Positions 54,801-64,000 of a stretch of 64,000 bases of DNA are shown here, piece after piece (position 1 is the first letter of the stretch; every line of letters begins with the position of its first letter). The notes under the pieces are model-generated. The model made no database searches. It was not told the DNA's origin and saw only the letters and a program-made list of their open reading frames with translations. The stretch is taken from positions 113,961,297 to 114,025,296 of the forward strand of contig OW240918.1 in NCBI GenBank assembly GCA_933207985.1, given 5' to 3'. This DNA is from Pelobates cultripes. Its lineage: Eukaryota; Chordata; Amphibia; Anura; Pelobatidae. Made by a program: the position numbers and the translations under genes.

Positions 54801-56550
54801 TTTATACTCTACTTTTCTAAATAAACCTAAGTTTCTATGGAAACTGAAGTTTTGGGGTTTTTTTCAGGTCCACATAAACGTAAACCTTGTTTATTTGGCC
54901 CATCTTCACCTTTGAGTTTAACATGCTTGGACTAGACCTTTCCTGACTTTATACAAAACACCAAACAGTTATTTTTATAAATCTTTAATTAATGACATTA
55001 AATAATTTATTAAAATTGCACTTAGTGTCACAATAAAAATATGCCCTGCCTTCAAAGTGCTACCTATGAATATAAAAAAATATTTAGAAAAACAAAAAAC
55101 CCATAAAACAAATCCCAACAAAATCTATATTAATTATTCTATAAAATGTAGAAACATACATAGGTGGTGAATACTTACAAAAGCCATATTGACTATTGAC
55201 TGTCATGACAGTTTTACTATAATGGCTAACAGCTCATAAAGATAACATATGCCATTAGTATATATCCCCTTCAGTGTCATGATCCGAAGTCTTTTGATGT
55301 TACAACCTCCAGTCCCTTCTTCCTCCTATCCCCTACCAGTGTTCCTGATTGGCAACATTTTGCGAAGCGTGGCATTCCTCTTGTATAATGCCAGCAAGTT
55401 GGCTTAATTACCAGCTCATTGGTATCATTACAAAATGCCATCTGTTACTCCATGCCTATAATTGTCTAGCAGACACAAGACGTGCTTGCTCTATCAATAA
55501 TCACCTCAACTAGAGTGCACAAACTGTAGTTGCTGTGACAGAGCGTAGGAGCCTACTGTTCTTTTCTGTCACTCACTTGTCCGGATAGATCAGTATAGAA
55601 AAAGTCCTGATAGTGGAGCGCTGATTGTAAAAAAATAGATGAGAATAGGGTATGAAAAATTGGAAACCTAACAACCTATGCAATAATACACAAAATAACT
55701 ATTAAAAACCCTTCTCTTCTAAATAATTCTATATAGCAAGTAGCATATATCCCAGAAAATACAGACAAACCTCAATTTAATACAATAATGAGAGAAAATG
55801 AATAAAAGTCCAGTAATGGTGTCCCAAAGAAATGTGTTAAGCTGTCCACTCCATCATATGGATCCATATATATGTAAAAGATAGAATACAAGGGGTATCA
55901 ATATACCATGTACTTTTCATTTACCACACTGAAGATTGATAGTTAAAAATCAAGTCAAAAGACTAAGGCTTTTTTTATTTTTAACTACTTCGTAAAAATG
56001 GCTGGAGAGCCATCAAGCTACAGAGCCTTAATGTATCAGTACTGCAATGTTCTGAATTATACATAAAATCTGACCGTTTCCTTTATTAGGCTGTGATGGA
56101 AAGATGACTACATGAAATACGAAGGGTGTTAAACATATTTATCTATTCTATAATATGCTCCTATTTCACATTAATGGACATCTTTTATCTTCCAAAATGT
56201 GTGTGTAGGATATTCTCCGGAGTATTGAGTCGACAAAAATGTCATCTTATTAAACAAGGAGATCCTTTCGGGGTTAAATACTAAAATCGGTAACAAGCAC
56301 ATGTATTGGACAGAGCACACACTATCCAATGAGGGATATTTTCGAGATTAGAATAAAACAAAAGAAACAGCAATATGCTTGCAAAGCTATATCATAGGTT
56401 ATCAAGTAAACATTTCTGCAAATAGGTCATGTGTTCTATAATAGACATAAAAAAACTAGATTATGCAGCAAAAACCCATGTCTGGAACTGGTAAAAAAAA
56501 AAATGATGTTCCTAAATCTACTTGAAAAATATTTTCTTGACAATATTATG

Positions 56551-56598
<48 letters not shown>

Positions 56599-57040
56599 AA
56601 AATAAGCAGATTCTTTATAATAATATATAATTCCAGTAACACCCTAAAAAATGCTGAAATGTGTTTCCAATTTACAGTAAAAAGTGAAAGAAAACTGGTG
56701 TTTATTTTCAGAAGTCTGTCCTGTTGAGAATTGGCTTGGTCAGCCGAGTCCGAGCCAAGTATATTATTGAATATAATGAATATTGCATCACGGAAGATTT
56801 AAGTGAGTCTGTGCATCGAATGGCTTTTAGCAACTCATCACAACAATGTGCTTTGCATATTTTTAAATCTGCAGTGTATGCAGAATGAGATGCTCTGTAT
56901 TTAATAATCTAAATATAACAAGGACTCTTCGAAGGACCAGTTAGCATTTAGGGAAGATACACTGTAATTTTGTTAGTATTTAAACATGCCTTTTGCTATA
57001 AGCCAGTGCGTTGTATTAAAACATTTCAATATATCACACA
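54800..57040. other. Gene-free AT-rich stretch with (TA)n at 56552-56593
   Basis: No gene or bounded repeat was recognised. A TA microsatellite at 56552-56593 produces short spurious frames on both strands. Confidence 0.45.
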
Positions 57041-57084
57041 ATGAAACAATTTAAAAATAGAAACAATAGGAATAATATAGTGTA

Positions 57085-57235
57085 CTATCTCTGATCTTCC
57101 TCCCCGGTCCGCAGGCACATTGCAGGGCTGGCACTTGGGCAATGCCAGCCCTGCATTAGCCGGCAGGGGGGAATCTCGAGGGGGCAATTGCCCCGTTGCC
57201 CCTCCCCCTGGATCCGCCAATGGTACCGGAGCCAT
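57085..57235 (-). repeat. GC-rich repeat end
   Basis: On the minus strand CCATTGGCGGATCCAGGGGGAG starts a GC-rich segment that contains GCAGGGCTGGCATTGCCC. It resembles the start of a DNA transposon. No partner end was found. Confidence 0.4.
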
Positions 57236-57239
57236 CTTG

Positions 57240-59030
57240 ACTGTCGATAATAGTTTAATTTGCTCAATAGTGATCAACCTATCGTTCTTAATTAACATGG
57301 AATATTATTATCACAGTACGCAGCGTGTGTGAATGTAGTGCATGCAGTGTATGTGTGGGCTGAGATAGGGGCTGGGTTGTGGGTGGGAGGGAGAGAGGAG
57401 CTGTTTAATATAACTTTTCTTTATTTAATATGTGTCACCCGATCAGAAAGCAGTATTGATTTGAAATGTCTCTCTGCAGTTCTCCTGCAGCCTTTAACTT
57501 TAAAATATCTGGCTACTCTTTCAGCAGTAAAGCATCCATTTACCTTGCCTTTTACACCAATATGCCACTGCTAAAATATTCACTGTATAACCAGATTTTG
57601 TATCTTGCATGGATATTTTAAAGGGAGTTCGAAAAGATCAAATCTCTAGGACAGTCAGTAGCACAATTCATGTATGCACTACATACATATGCATGCACGC
57701 ACACACACGCACACAAACACATACCTTTAAGAATGCCAGTTCCACCAAATACAGAAACAAAATGTGGGCAGCTAATTGAAATGTGCCATAATTTCTTTAC
57801 TTTAAAGACTAACAATTTTTTTTTCCCATTTATTAAATTATATGGTATTTGATTTGTATTTGATTTGTACTGGACTGAACAATGCGGCTAGAAGGTGTGA
57901 AATTCTTCCACATTATGCATACAGAATGTCAAAAAGGTTACAGTCAAATAACTTTTCACGTCCACAATCTACATCTTAAATACCATTCTCTGTAAAGTGA
58001 CACTTTGCTATGTTTGGCAAGACAAATGTGCTTCAAATATTATTTGCTACAAAATGATTTCACAGTATTATTCGTTTTTGAAGCATTAGTATTAAATGTT
58101 CTATATAAAACTTAAAAAAGAATGTCGTTTTGAGCCCTCATCTGATTAAGGCAAAACTAACTTGTACATTTGAGTTGCAAAACATAGGCCAAATTAGCAT
58201 CTTTGGAGCAATTTTTGAAACTGGCCACAAAACCGTTTAGTGAACAAGCCTCTAAAAACGGTACTTGAGAGGGTGAGCAATAGTGGGAACATCTGATCGT
58301 TTATCACATTTTTATTTGTATATTTATGACATTATTTTCCAGATAGAATGCATTGTGTTGTACATACTCTCAAGGACATACGAGAAATGAAAGAAATCTC
58401 AAATAAGGCAGGTGAACAATACATTTTTTTACAATGGAAATAATTGCAGTTGGCTTTTAATTAAAGAATCAAGGCCCAGATCATCTTCAGGGATTTCAGG
58501 TGACAAATTTGGTATCTAGTGGAAAGTTATTTCATATTTATGAAGGTCTGCAAGCTGATCGACCTGCTATCTTTTTATAGTATGGCATAGTGAGTAAAAT
58601 ATTTAGCAGTGTAATGGGGTTTATAGGTGGGCGAGATAGCTAGCGTGAGCTTACTGCTAACTTAAAAAGTGAGATTTCAGAGTAGCAGTGTAAATCACAC
58701 AAGAAAGTTGAAGTGGCTTAATTCAAAGTTATGGAATTTCAAAATGATCACAGATTTTAAATTTTTTTGCAGAAAAGAGGTAAAACTCCAACAATGGCCT
58801 CAATTGAATTCTTCTTACTGAAAACAGCTCATAAATTCGACTGTTTTTATTATTTTTTCTAATTCTGACTGGATTTAATGCCAGCTGGATATTCATTAAC
58901 TGAACCCCATACATTGGTTGGTCGTTTGAAATAAAACTGCTAATATATATATGCTTAGAAAGCACATTTACTGGCCTTTTGTAATGATAAATCCTGTTAG
59001 ACATTAAAAAAGAAATTGATTGAAATCCTA
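57240..59030. other. No gene; CA run at 57690-57722
   Basis: AT-rich, with one short CA-type microsatellite and no recognised gene. Confidence 0.4.
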
Positions 59031-59039
59031 TGGGTGGTC

Positions 59040-59830
59040 ACATATCCTCTCTCATGGTCCCATCCACCTTGCCGCAGGTGAGGACATAAGTACTAAAATT
59101 AGCACCTAGTCAGCTTTTGATGCCCTGTTACTAGTAATGTACAGGGGTGACCTGGCACAGATACCCCCTGTGTTCCCATGATGAAGAGTGTACAAGCACA
59201 AGACAGGCATTTATTTTTATAGGTTTTTAGATTTATATCTATATCTTTATTGGGCATTGTCTGTATGTATGTATTAGGCAGTGTGTGTTTGTATTAGGCA
59301 GTGTATGTGTGTGTGTGTGTGTATGTATTAGGCAGTGTTTTGTGTGTTATGTATTAGGCAGTGTGTTTGTGTATGTATTAGGTCGTGTCATGTGTGTGTA
59401 TGTATTAGGCAGTGTCTGTGTGTGTATGTATTAGGCAGTGTGTTTGTGTGTGTATTAGGCAGTGTGTTTGTGTGTGTATTAGGCTGTGTGTGTGACTCTG
59501 AAGATTTCACAATTGTTTGCAACTTTGGCAATCAATGGCACTCTATGTATAAGCCCCATAGCACCATTCTGATTTGTATACTATAAATATGACACTTGTC
59601 ACCTCTGAATATATTTGTGTGTATAAATATATTTCTTTACATTTTTATCAGTGGTACGATTTAGTGGTAAAATTATTAGTGCCAGCAGTTTTGACTGTGA
59701 TATCTTATGTGCCCTCATATATTGCTCCTAGTGTCATCACTGATCACAGTGAGCAGCCACTGGTGCTTGCTGTTTAGTGAAAATGCCTGACTCACCCACA
59801 ACATGGTGTGTGGGGTCATAAGTTTGGTTT
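59040..59830. repeat. Diverged relative of the foldback element with internal minisatellite
   Basis: ACAGGGGTGACCTGGCACAG (about 59142) and GTGAGCAGCCACTGGTGCTTGCTG (about 59748) echo GGGACCTGGCACAG and GCGAGCAGCCACTGGCG in the 29385-31800 element. Between them lies a GTATGTATTAGGCAGTGTGT minisatellite (59255-59495). Confidence 0.45.
59255..59495. repeat. Minisatellite, unit about 26 bp
   Basis: About nine units of GTATTAGGCAGTGTGTTTGTGTGT. Confidence 0.9.
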
Positions 59831-59967
59831 AAAGCCTACATTATACCAATATTGTACTCCCTATGCTTTTTTTTTTTTTTTACTATTTGCAAGTAATAAA
59901 AAAAAAAAGCATTTTTCAACAGCTCTTAGCTGTCATATCCGATAGACCCATCTCATGGTCACAATAT

Positions 59968-60045
59968 GTACATTAAATGGAATCGAATTGCTGAAGCCTA
60001 TATTTTCAATATAAAATATAGGCTTCAAATTCGATAAGCGAACCA
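59968..60045. repeat. Strong hairpin/palindrome
   Basis: GAAGCCTATATTTT and AAAATATAGGCTTC are perfect 14-base inverted copies around CAATAT, extended outward by TCGAATT and AATTCGA. Probably the core of a small MITE. The function is unknown. Confidence 0.75.
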
Positions 60046-60660
60046 ATATATGTCGGCTTCCTACTGTAATTAAAAACTGCCTGCAAACGTGATGGAATGC
60101 ATTTGAGGCCAAACTTAGTTATTATAAATGATCCAAAGATAAAACAATAGTAAAACAATATTTGATGAAAGAATGTATCGGTTTGGGGCACTGAATGACT
60201 GAAGCTAGAGCTTCCAAAGCTTTGCGTACCTTTCGAAGTTGGTTACAAAGAGTCTTCTCCTGCTCTGACAAAATTAACTGATGAAAAGGCAGTTTGACTT
60301 AGGCAGTGACTGAGGATAAAAATGTTGGTTGCAGGGATGAACTTGATGTTTGTCTTATAAATATCATTGTCTTCTATGCTCACAAGAATCATGCCAACAA
60401 CGTGTTCATACATATCCACACCATAAAAACTAGCCATATTTAGTTGTAATTTTCATGGACCCTGAACAAAAGCATCTTTAAATTTTTCTGTGATCTTAGA
60501 CCGTTAGACTGGAGTCATTTAATGAAAAATTTTTAACACTCCAACTGTTGAGCACTAAAATTCCTATGTAGCTGGCTGAAAATCATGGTAGTTGTAGTAC
60601 ATATCACTAACTTTGCCTGAGGCTTATAGGCTGCCCAACTTTTGTACATACATGAATAGA
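60046..60660. other. No feature seen
   Basis: AT-rich sequence without a recognised gene or repeat. Confidence 0.4.
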
Positions 60661-60669
60661 AAGCCAAAG

Positions 60670-61440
60670 GAAGGGGGCAGAGCCTGACTGTTGTGGGCCC
60701 AGATGTGCTCAACGCGAGCTCCTGCATCTGGGCCTAGCAAAGCATACGCCAAGGAGAGACAGCCGCTCTCATGGCCCCCAAACGGACAGACTATCTTGCA
60801 GGTTGCTATCCTCTCCCCCTTGGATCGGTGGGGGTTATCCTGGTTCCTACTGGTTGTCCCCACATACCTTTGACAACCTAAGACAGCAGCTACTGTGTGG
60901 GCCCAGATCGCCACAGTCCCATTCAATATGGAGGACAGACCTCCCTTAACGACCGCCGCCAGCTGCACTTGACCCACATCTAAGCTTGGAGCAATGCTTG
61001 GATGAGCTGTTCATCCGCTTCTGGGCGTAATTGGAAGTGCACCGGCTCGAGGCATAGTTGAAACACAAATAAAAGATGGGCAAGCGGCGAATGTGACTCC
61101 TTCGGGCGCAAGCACCAAGCAAACTACAAAACCTTGCAAGCAGGCCGACCAGGGTACTTATCAACTACGAAGGAAGAAGACCCCTCGCCGCAGACATCCT
61201 GGGGCTTCTGTCCCATCCCTTAAAGAAAGGACTTGGACTCTATCACAAGCTCCTGAGTCCATGGTGCAAATATGGGGACTCACAACTCGGCCTTGCACTG
61301 GGACGATGCTACACATTGCCCTCGTAATGCCTCAGGACTTCCCTCACCTGTTTCCTAGCCTCAGCATGGCTAATCATGATAACCCAGGTCCAGGACTAAC
61401 AACACATGGCTGACCAAGAATCCTTAGTACCAACTTGAAC
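60670..61440 (+). repeat. GC-rich LINE-like debris
   Basis: Begins AAGGGGGCAGAGCCTGACTG and carries CpG-bearing, coding-like but broken sequence, like the blocks at 8885 (+) and 38010 (minus). No reverse transcriptase was read. Confidence 0.35.
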
Positions 61441-61526
61441 CTGCACTTATGCTGAAACACCTAATTGATGCATAGCTTATCCATGCTTACTTAGTTAGAG
61501 TACACTGGAGATTATAGAGTCACAGC

Positions 61527-61985
61527 CAGGGCCGGCCTTAGGGGTGTGTGAGCTGTGCGGCCGCACATGGCACCGTGGAGCAGGGGGCGCCCTGCGGCCG
61601 ACACAGCTCACACATTGCCGGCTACCCGGGTGGAAGATTTCATTATTCTCCACCCGGGATTAGAAAAAAAACCTCCCAGCATTGGGCAGGGGCGGGGCTT
61701 ACCAGGTGGCAGGGGCGGAGCTAAATTGACGGCAGCATGGGAAGCAGGAAGGAGTCCCTGCTTCCCCAACAACCAGACCCCAGGAGCTGCCTGCACTGCC
61801 TTCACTCCTCCCAGACTATAAAGGACAGAGGTAACCATGTATGACTGCCTGTTTGTGAGTGTGTGAGTATGTGCAACTGTCTGCCTCTGTGTGTGTGAGT
61901 ACCTGTGTGTTTGACTGCCTGTGTGTGTGTGGCTGTCTGCCCATCTGTGGCTGTCTGCCTGTGTGTGTGTGCATGGGCGTCCACA
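61527..61985. repeat. hAT-like start and TG-rich satellite
   Basis: CAGGGCCGGCCTTAGGGG at 61527 is a terminus of the CAGGGCCG type. A GC-rich segment and a TG-rich run (61848-61972) follow. The right end and a target duplication were not found. Confidence 0.5.
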
Positions 61986-62167
61986 GGAATTTTTCCAGGG
62001 GGAGGCATAATTGTAATGATATCCATGCTTGGTCCCTTTTTGACAGTGTCATGAAGGGGAGGAGCATAGTCATTATCACATAAAGCCAGGGTGAATAGCA
62101 TTTCCACAACTATGGTGTCAGGAATACATGTTTGTATTCCTGACACTATAGTGTTTCTTTAAGCAAA

Positions 62168-62245
62168 TTAACCCCTTAAGGACCAAACGTCTGGAATAAA
62201 AGGGAATCATGACATGTCACACGTCATGTGTCCTTAAGGGGTTAA
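62168..62245. repeat. TTAA-flanked 78-bp palindromic element (copy 2)
   Basis: TTAA on both sides, perfect inverted ends CCCCTTAAGGAC and GTCCTTAAGGGG, and a central CATGACATGTC...GACGTG-type block. It is the reverse orientation of 45295-45374. A partial end (TTTAAGGGGTTAAA) recurs at about 62325. Confidence 0.75.
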
Positions 62246-62830
62246 AGGAAAATTCTGCTCACCATAACAACTTCATCTCAATGAAAATGCTATGATGCCA
62301 GGAAGCCCCTGGGTGCTCTCTTTCCTTTAAGGGGTTAAACTGCTCTCAAATGGTTTAATTCCAAAGGCTTCCTCCAGCTCCAGATTTCCATGTTTCCAGA
62401 TTTCTCAGTGGTATTCGGCTTCTGAAACGGAGTGTCAGGAAGTGCAGATTGACCTCAGGCATGGGTGCTACAGATTGGCTAGAGTGGTCAGATGATGCTC
62501 TAAGCCAATCGCTAGTTCCCGGTTCATAAAAATGTTTTACTTTTTTATGAATGGGGAGCTACTGATTGGCTTGGAGTGCCAGCTGACCGCTCTAGCCAAT
62601 CAGCGACACCTCTCCCCAGCGGCACTCTTTGCTTCCTGACACTCAGTAAATAAAAGTGAACACATTGACACTGATATTTTTTTTACCTGGGGAGATGAGA
62701 AGGTCCAAAGTTTCCCTGCCAGGCCCAGGTACCAAAGCCTTATGATGTGGTGTCCAGAATAAAGTGGAGGGTTCACTTCACTTGTCCTTCCTGCTCCAAT
62801 CTCCTTTTCTTCTCCTTCATTTGACACAGT
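62246..62830. other. No gene; short inverted segment
   Basis: Two copies of a TGATTGGCT(T/A)GAG/GCCAATC-type phrase lie in opposite sense at about 62470-62510 and 62565-62605 (GCCAATCGCTAG and CTGATTGGCTTGGAG), suggesting a small inverted-repeat element. There is no coding. Confidence 0.4.
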
Positions 62831-62834
62831 CTTC

Positions 62835-63365
62835 TTTTTCTTCTGACACTGTCTTCTCTCCTCCTTGGCTCCTTCTGCTCCGTTACCTTTCTGCTTATTT
62901 TGCTCTGGCTTCTGCTCCTTTCTCTTTCTGATCCCTTTCTGCTCCTTGCAGATCGTTTCTGCTCCTTCTCCTACTTTACATTTGTGCTCCTTGCTGTCCC
63001 TTTCTGCTCCTTGCTGCCCCCTTTCTGGTCCTTCTCCTACTTTACCTTTATGCTCCTTCTGATTCTTTCTTCTCCTTTACCTTTGTGCTCCTTCTGTCCC
63101 TTTCTGCTCTTTGCAGATCCTTCCTTCTCCTTGCAGACTCTTCCTACTCATTGCTGCCCCTTGCAGACCCTTCCTTCTCCTTGCAGACCCTTCCTGCCCC
63201 TTTCTGCTCATTTCTGTTCCTTTGTGCTCCTTCTCCTTCTTTACCTGTTGTGCTCCTTGCTGCCCCTTTCTGCTCATTTCTATTTCTTCTCCTTTCTGCT
63301 TCTTCTTACTTTACCTTCCTTCTCCTTTCTGCTCCTTCTCTTTAGCTTCCTGCTCCTTGCTGTAG
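62835..63365. repeat. CT-rich degenerate tandem repeat
   Basis: Over 500 bases of TTTCTGCTCCTT(G/C)(T/C)-type units. The leucine/serine/phenylalanine-rich frames over it are artefacts. Confidence 0.9.
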
Positions 63366-64000
63366 GCTATCTCTGCCCCTCCCCCCCATGCCTCACTTCG
63401 CTGATCTGTGGCTACTCTGCCCCCATGCATCACTTTTGCTGATCTGTAGGCTCTCTCTGCTCCCCTGTTATGGGCAAATGCAAATATTACAAGTTTTAGA
63501 ATGAAATGTTGTATTTCTTAAACTGTGTACTTTGTCTTTAAGAGATATTGCAGCAAACTGACAAGGTGTTAGAAATGGAACATATTTTTTTTCATAACTG
63601 TTTCTTTAAGCAATAACCGCTTACCTATCTTCAGTGAATAATATGTTTGCGCCATCTTGTCCCAGACGTATTGCAATAATAATAATGCATAAACAAGCTT
63701 CAAGGCTATGCTATGACTCTTTCAGTACACAATATACTGTGGTAACCTTAAGTAGATAAGGATGTTCAGACTTTAAGATGCCATCTTGACCTAAGTCAGG
63801 AAAATTTCCATGACGTATGCACCTTTTAGTTATGGCCTTGTGTGTTTGCCAAATTAAGGGAGGTCCTAAAATGAATAAAGTAAAAAAGTTACATTTTCAT
63901 ATATGAACTACGGTAACCCTAAAATGGAAACACCTCACTTCCCTGATCTGTAGGCTATCTCTGCCCCCCCCATACCTCACTTCCCTGATCTGTAGGCTCT
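63366..64000. repeat. ~40-bp minisatellite split by a 467-bp insert
   Basis: Units reading CCTCACTTCCCTGATCTGTAG then GCTCTCTCTGCCCCC occur at 63366-63465 and resume at 63933-64000. The insert between them (63466-63932) starts TGTTATGGG and ends GGAAACA, so solo-LTR-like TG...CA ends are possible. No flanking duplication is visible. Confidence 0.7.

Noticed and set aside
62865..63442. A 180-codon Leu/Ser/Phe-rich frame that looks like a membrane protein
   Set aside because: It is a CT-rich tandem repeat. Three frames give similar hydrophobic peptides.

Overview
The window looks like repeat-dense, AT-rich vertebrate nuclear DNA, most likely from a frog or toad. That placement is inferred from three things seen here: many copies of short inverted-repeat elements whose ends look like those I know from anuran genomes, a Tc1 transposon of the type common in frogs and fish, and vertebrate gene fragments (DYRK2-like, ASCL-like, P2X7-tail-like). 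I see no intact host protein-coding gene and no convincing tRNA or rRNA gene. Two 100-base runs of N (1650-1749 and 16024-16123) are assembly gaps.

The dominant object is a nearly complete endogenous retrovirus on the + strand, 16436-28922. It has a 5' LTR (16436-18089), a tRNA-Thr-like primer site, an open gag (18221-20287), a pol in the -1 frame relative to gag (20191-25845) that is broken by one in-frame TGA, a degraded env (26209-27252), a polypurine tract and a 3' LTR (27317-28922). Gag has a long coiled coil and no CCHC knuckle. Gag and Pol overlap at a T7 run in exactly the frame needed for -1 frameshifting. Pol carries two tandem retropepsin-like domains: the first has DTG and the second has DLQ at the aligned position. 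It then carries an RT with YVDD, a decayed first RNase H followed by an intact second one, and an HHCC/DDE integrase with a GPY-like tail. Env has the layout of a class I fusion protein with a very short N-terminal part, a furin-type site, a fusion peptide and a heptad repeat. It looks more like a paramyxovirus F protein than a typical retroviral SU/TM, which suggests the lokiretrovirus lineage.

Region by region: 1-16435 holds a Tc1 element with a dead transposase, AT-rich satellites, Penelope-like 3' tails with hammerhead-like motifs, LINE-like GC-rich sequence and a hAT-type element with an 8-bp target duplication. 16436-28922 is the retrovirus. 28923-32700 is the end of a hAT-like element, a large foldback element and TG-rich repeats. 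33074-35098 is a DYRK2-like kinase pseudogene next to a palindromic insertion flanked by 15-bp direct repeats. 35400-45380 is a field of short inverted-repeat elements, LINE debris and a P2X7-tail-like exon. 46417-48492 is an apparently perfect 1038-bp tandem duplication. 48622-54514 contains three hAT-type elements with 8-bp target duplications. One of these is nested in another, and the outer one carries a captured fragment of an achaete-scute bHLH gene. 54523-64000 is mainly simple repeats, LINE-like debris and minisatellites.

The most unusual observations are the tandem retropepsin duplication in Pol, the F-like Env, the mosaic LTRs without a visible target duplication, and the ASCL fragment inside a hAT-type element. 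All calls were read by eye without searches, and repeat boundaries are approximate unless a target duplication is given.
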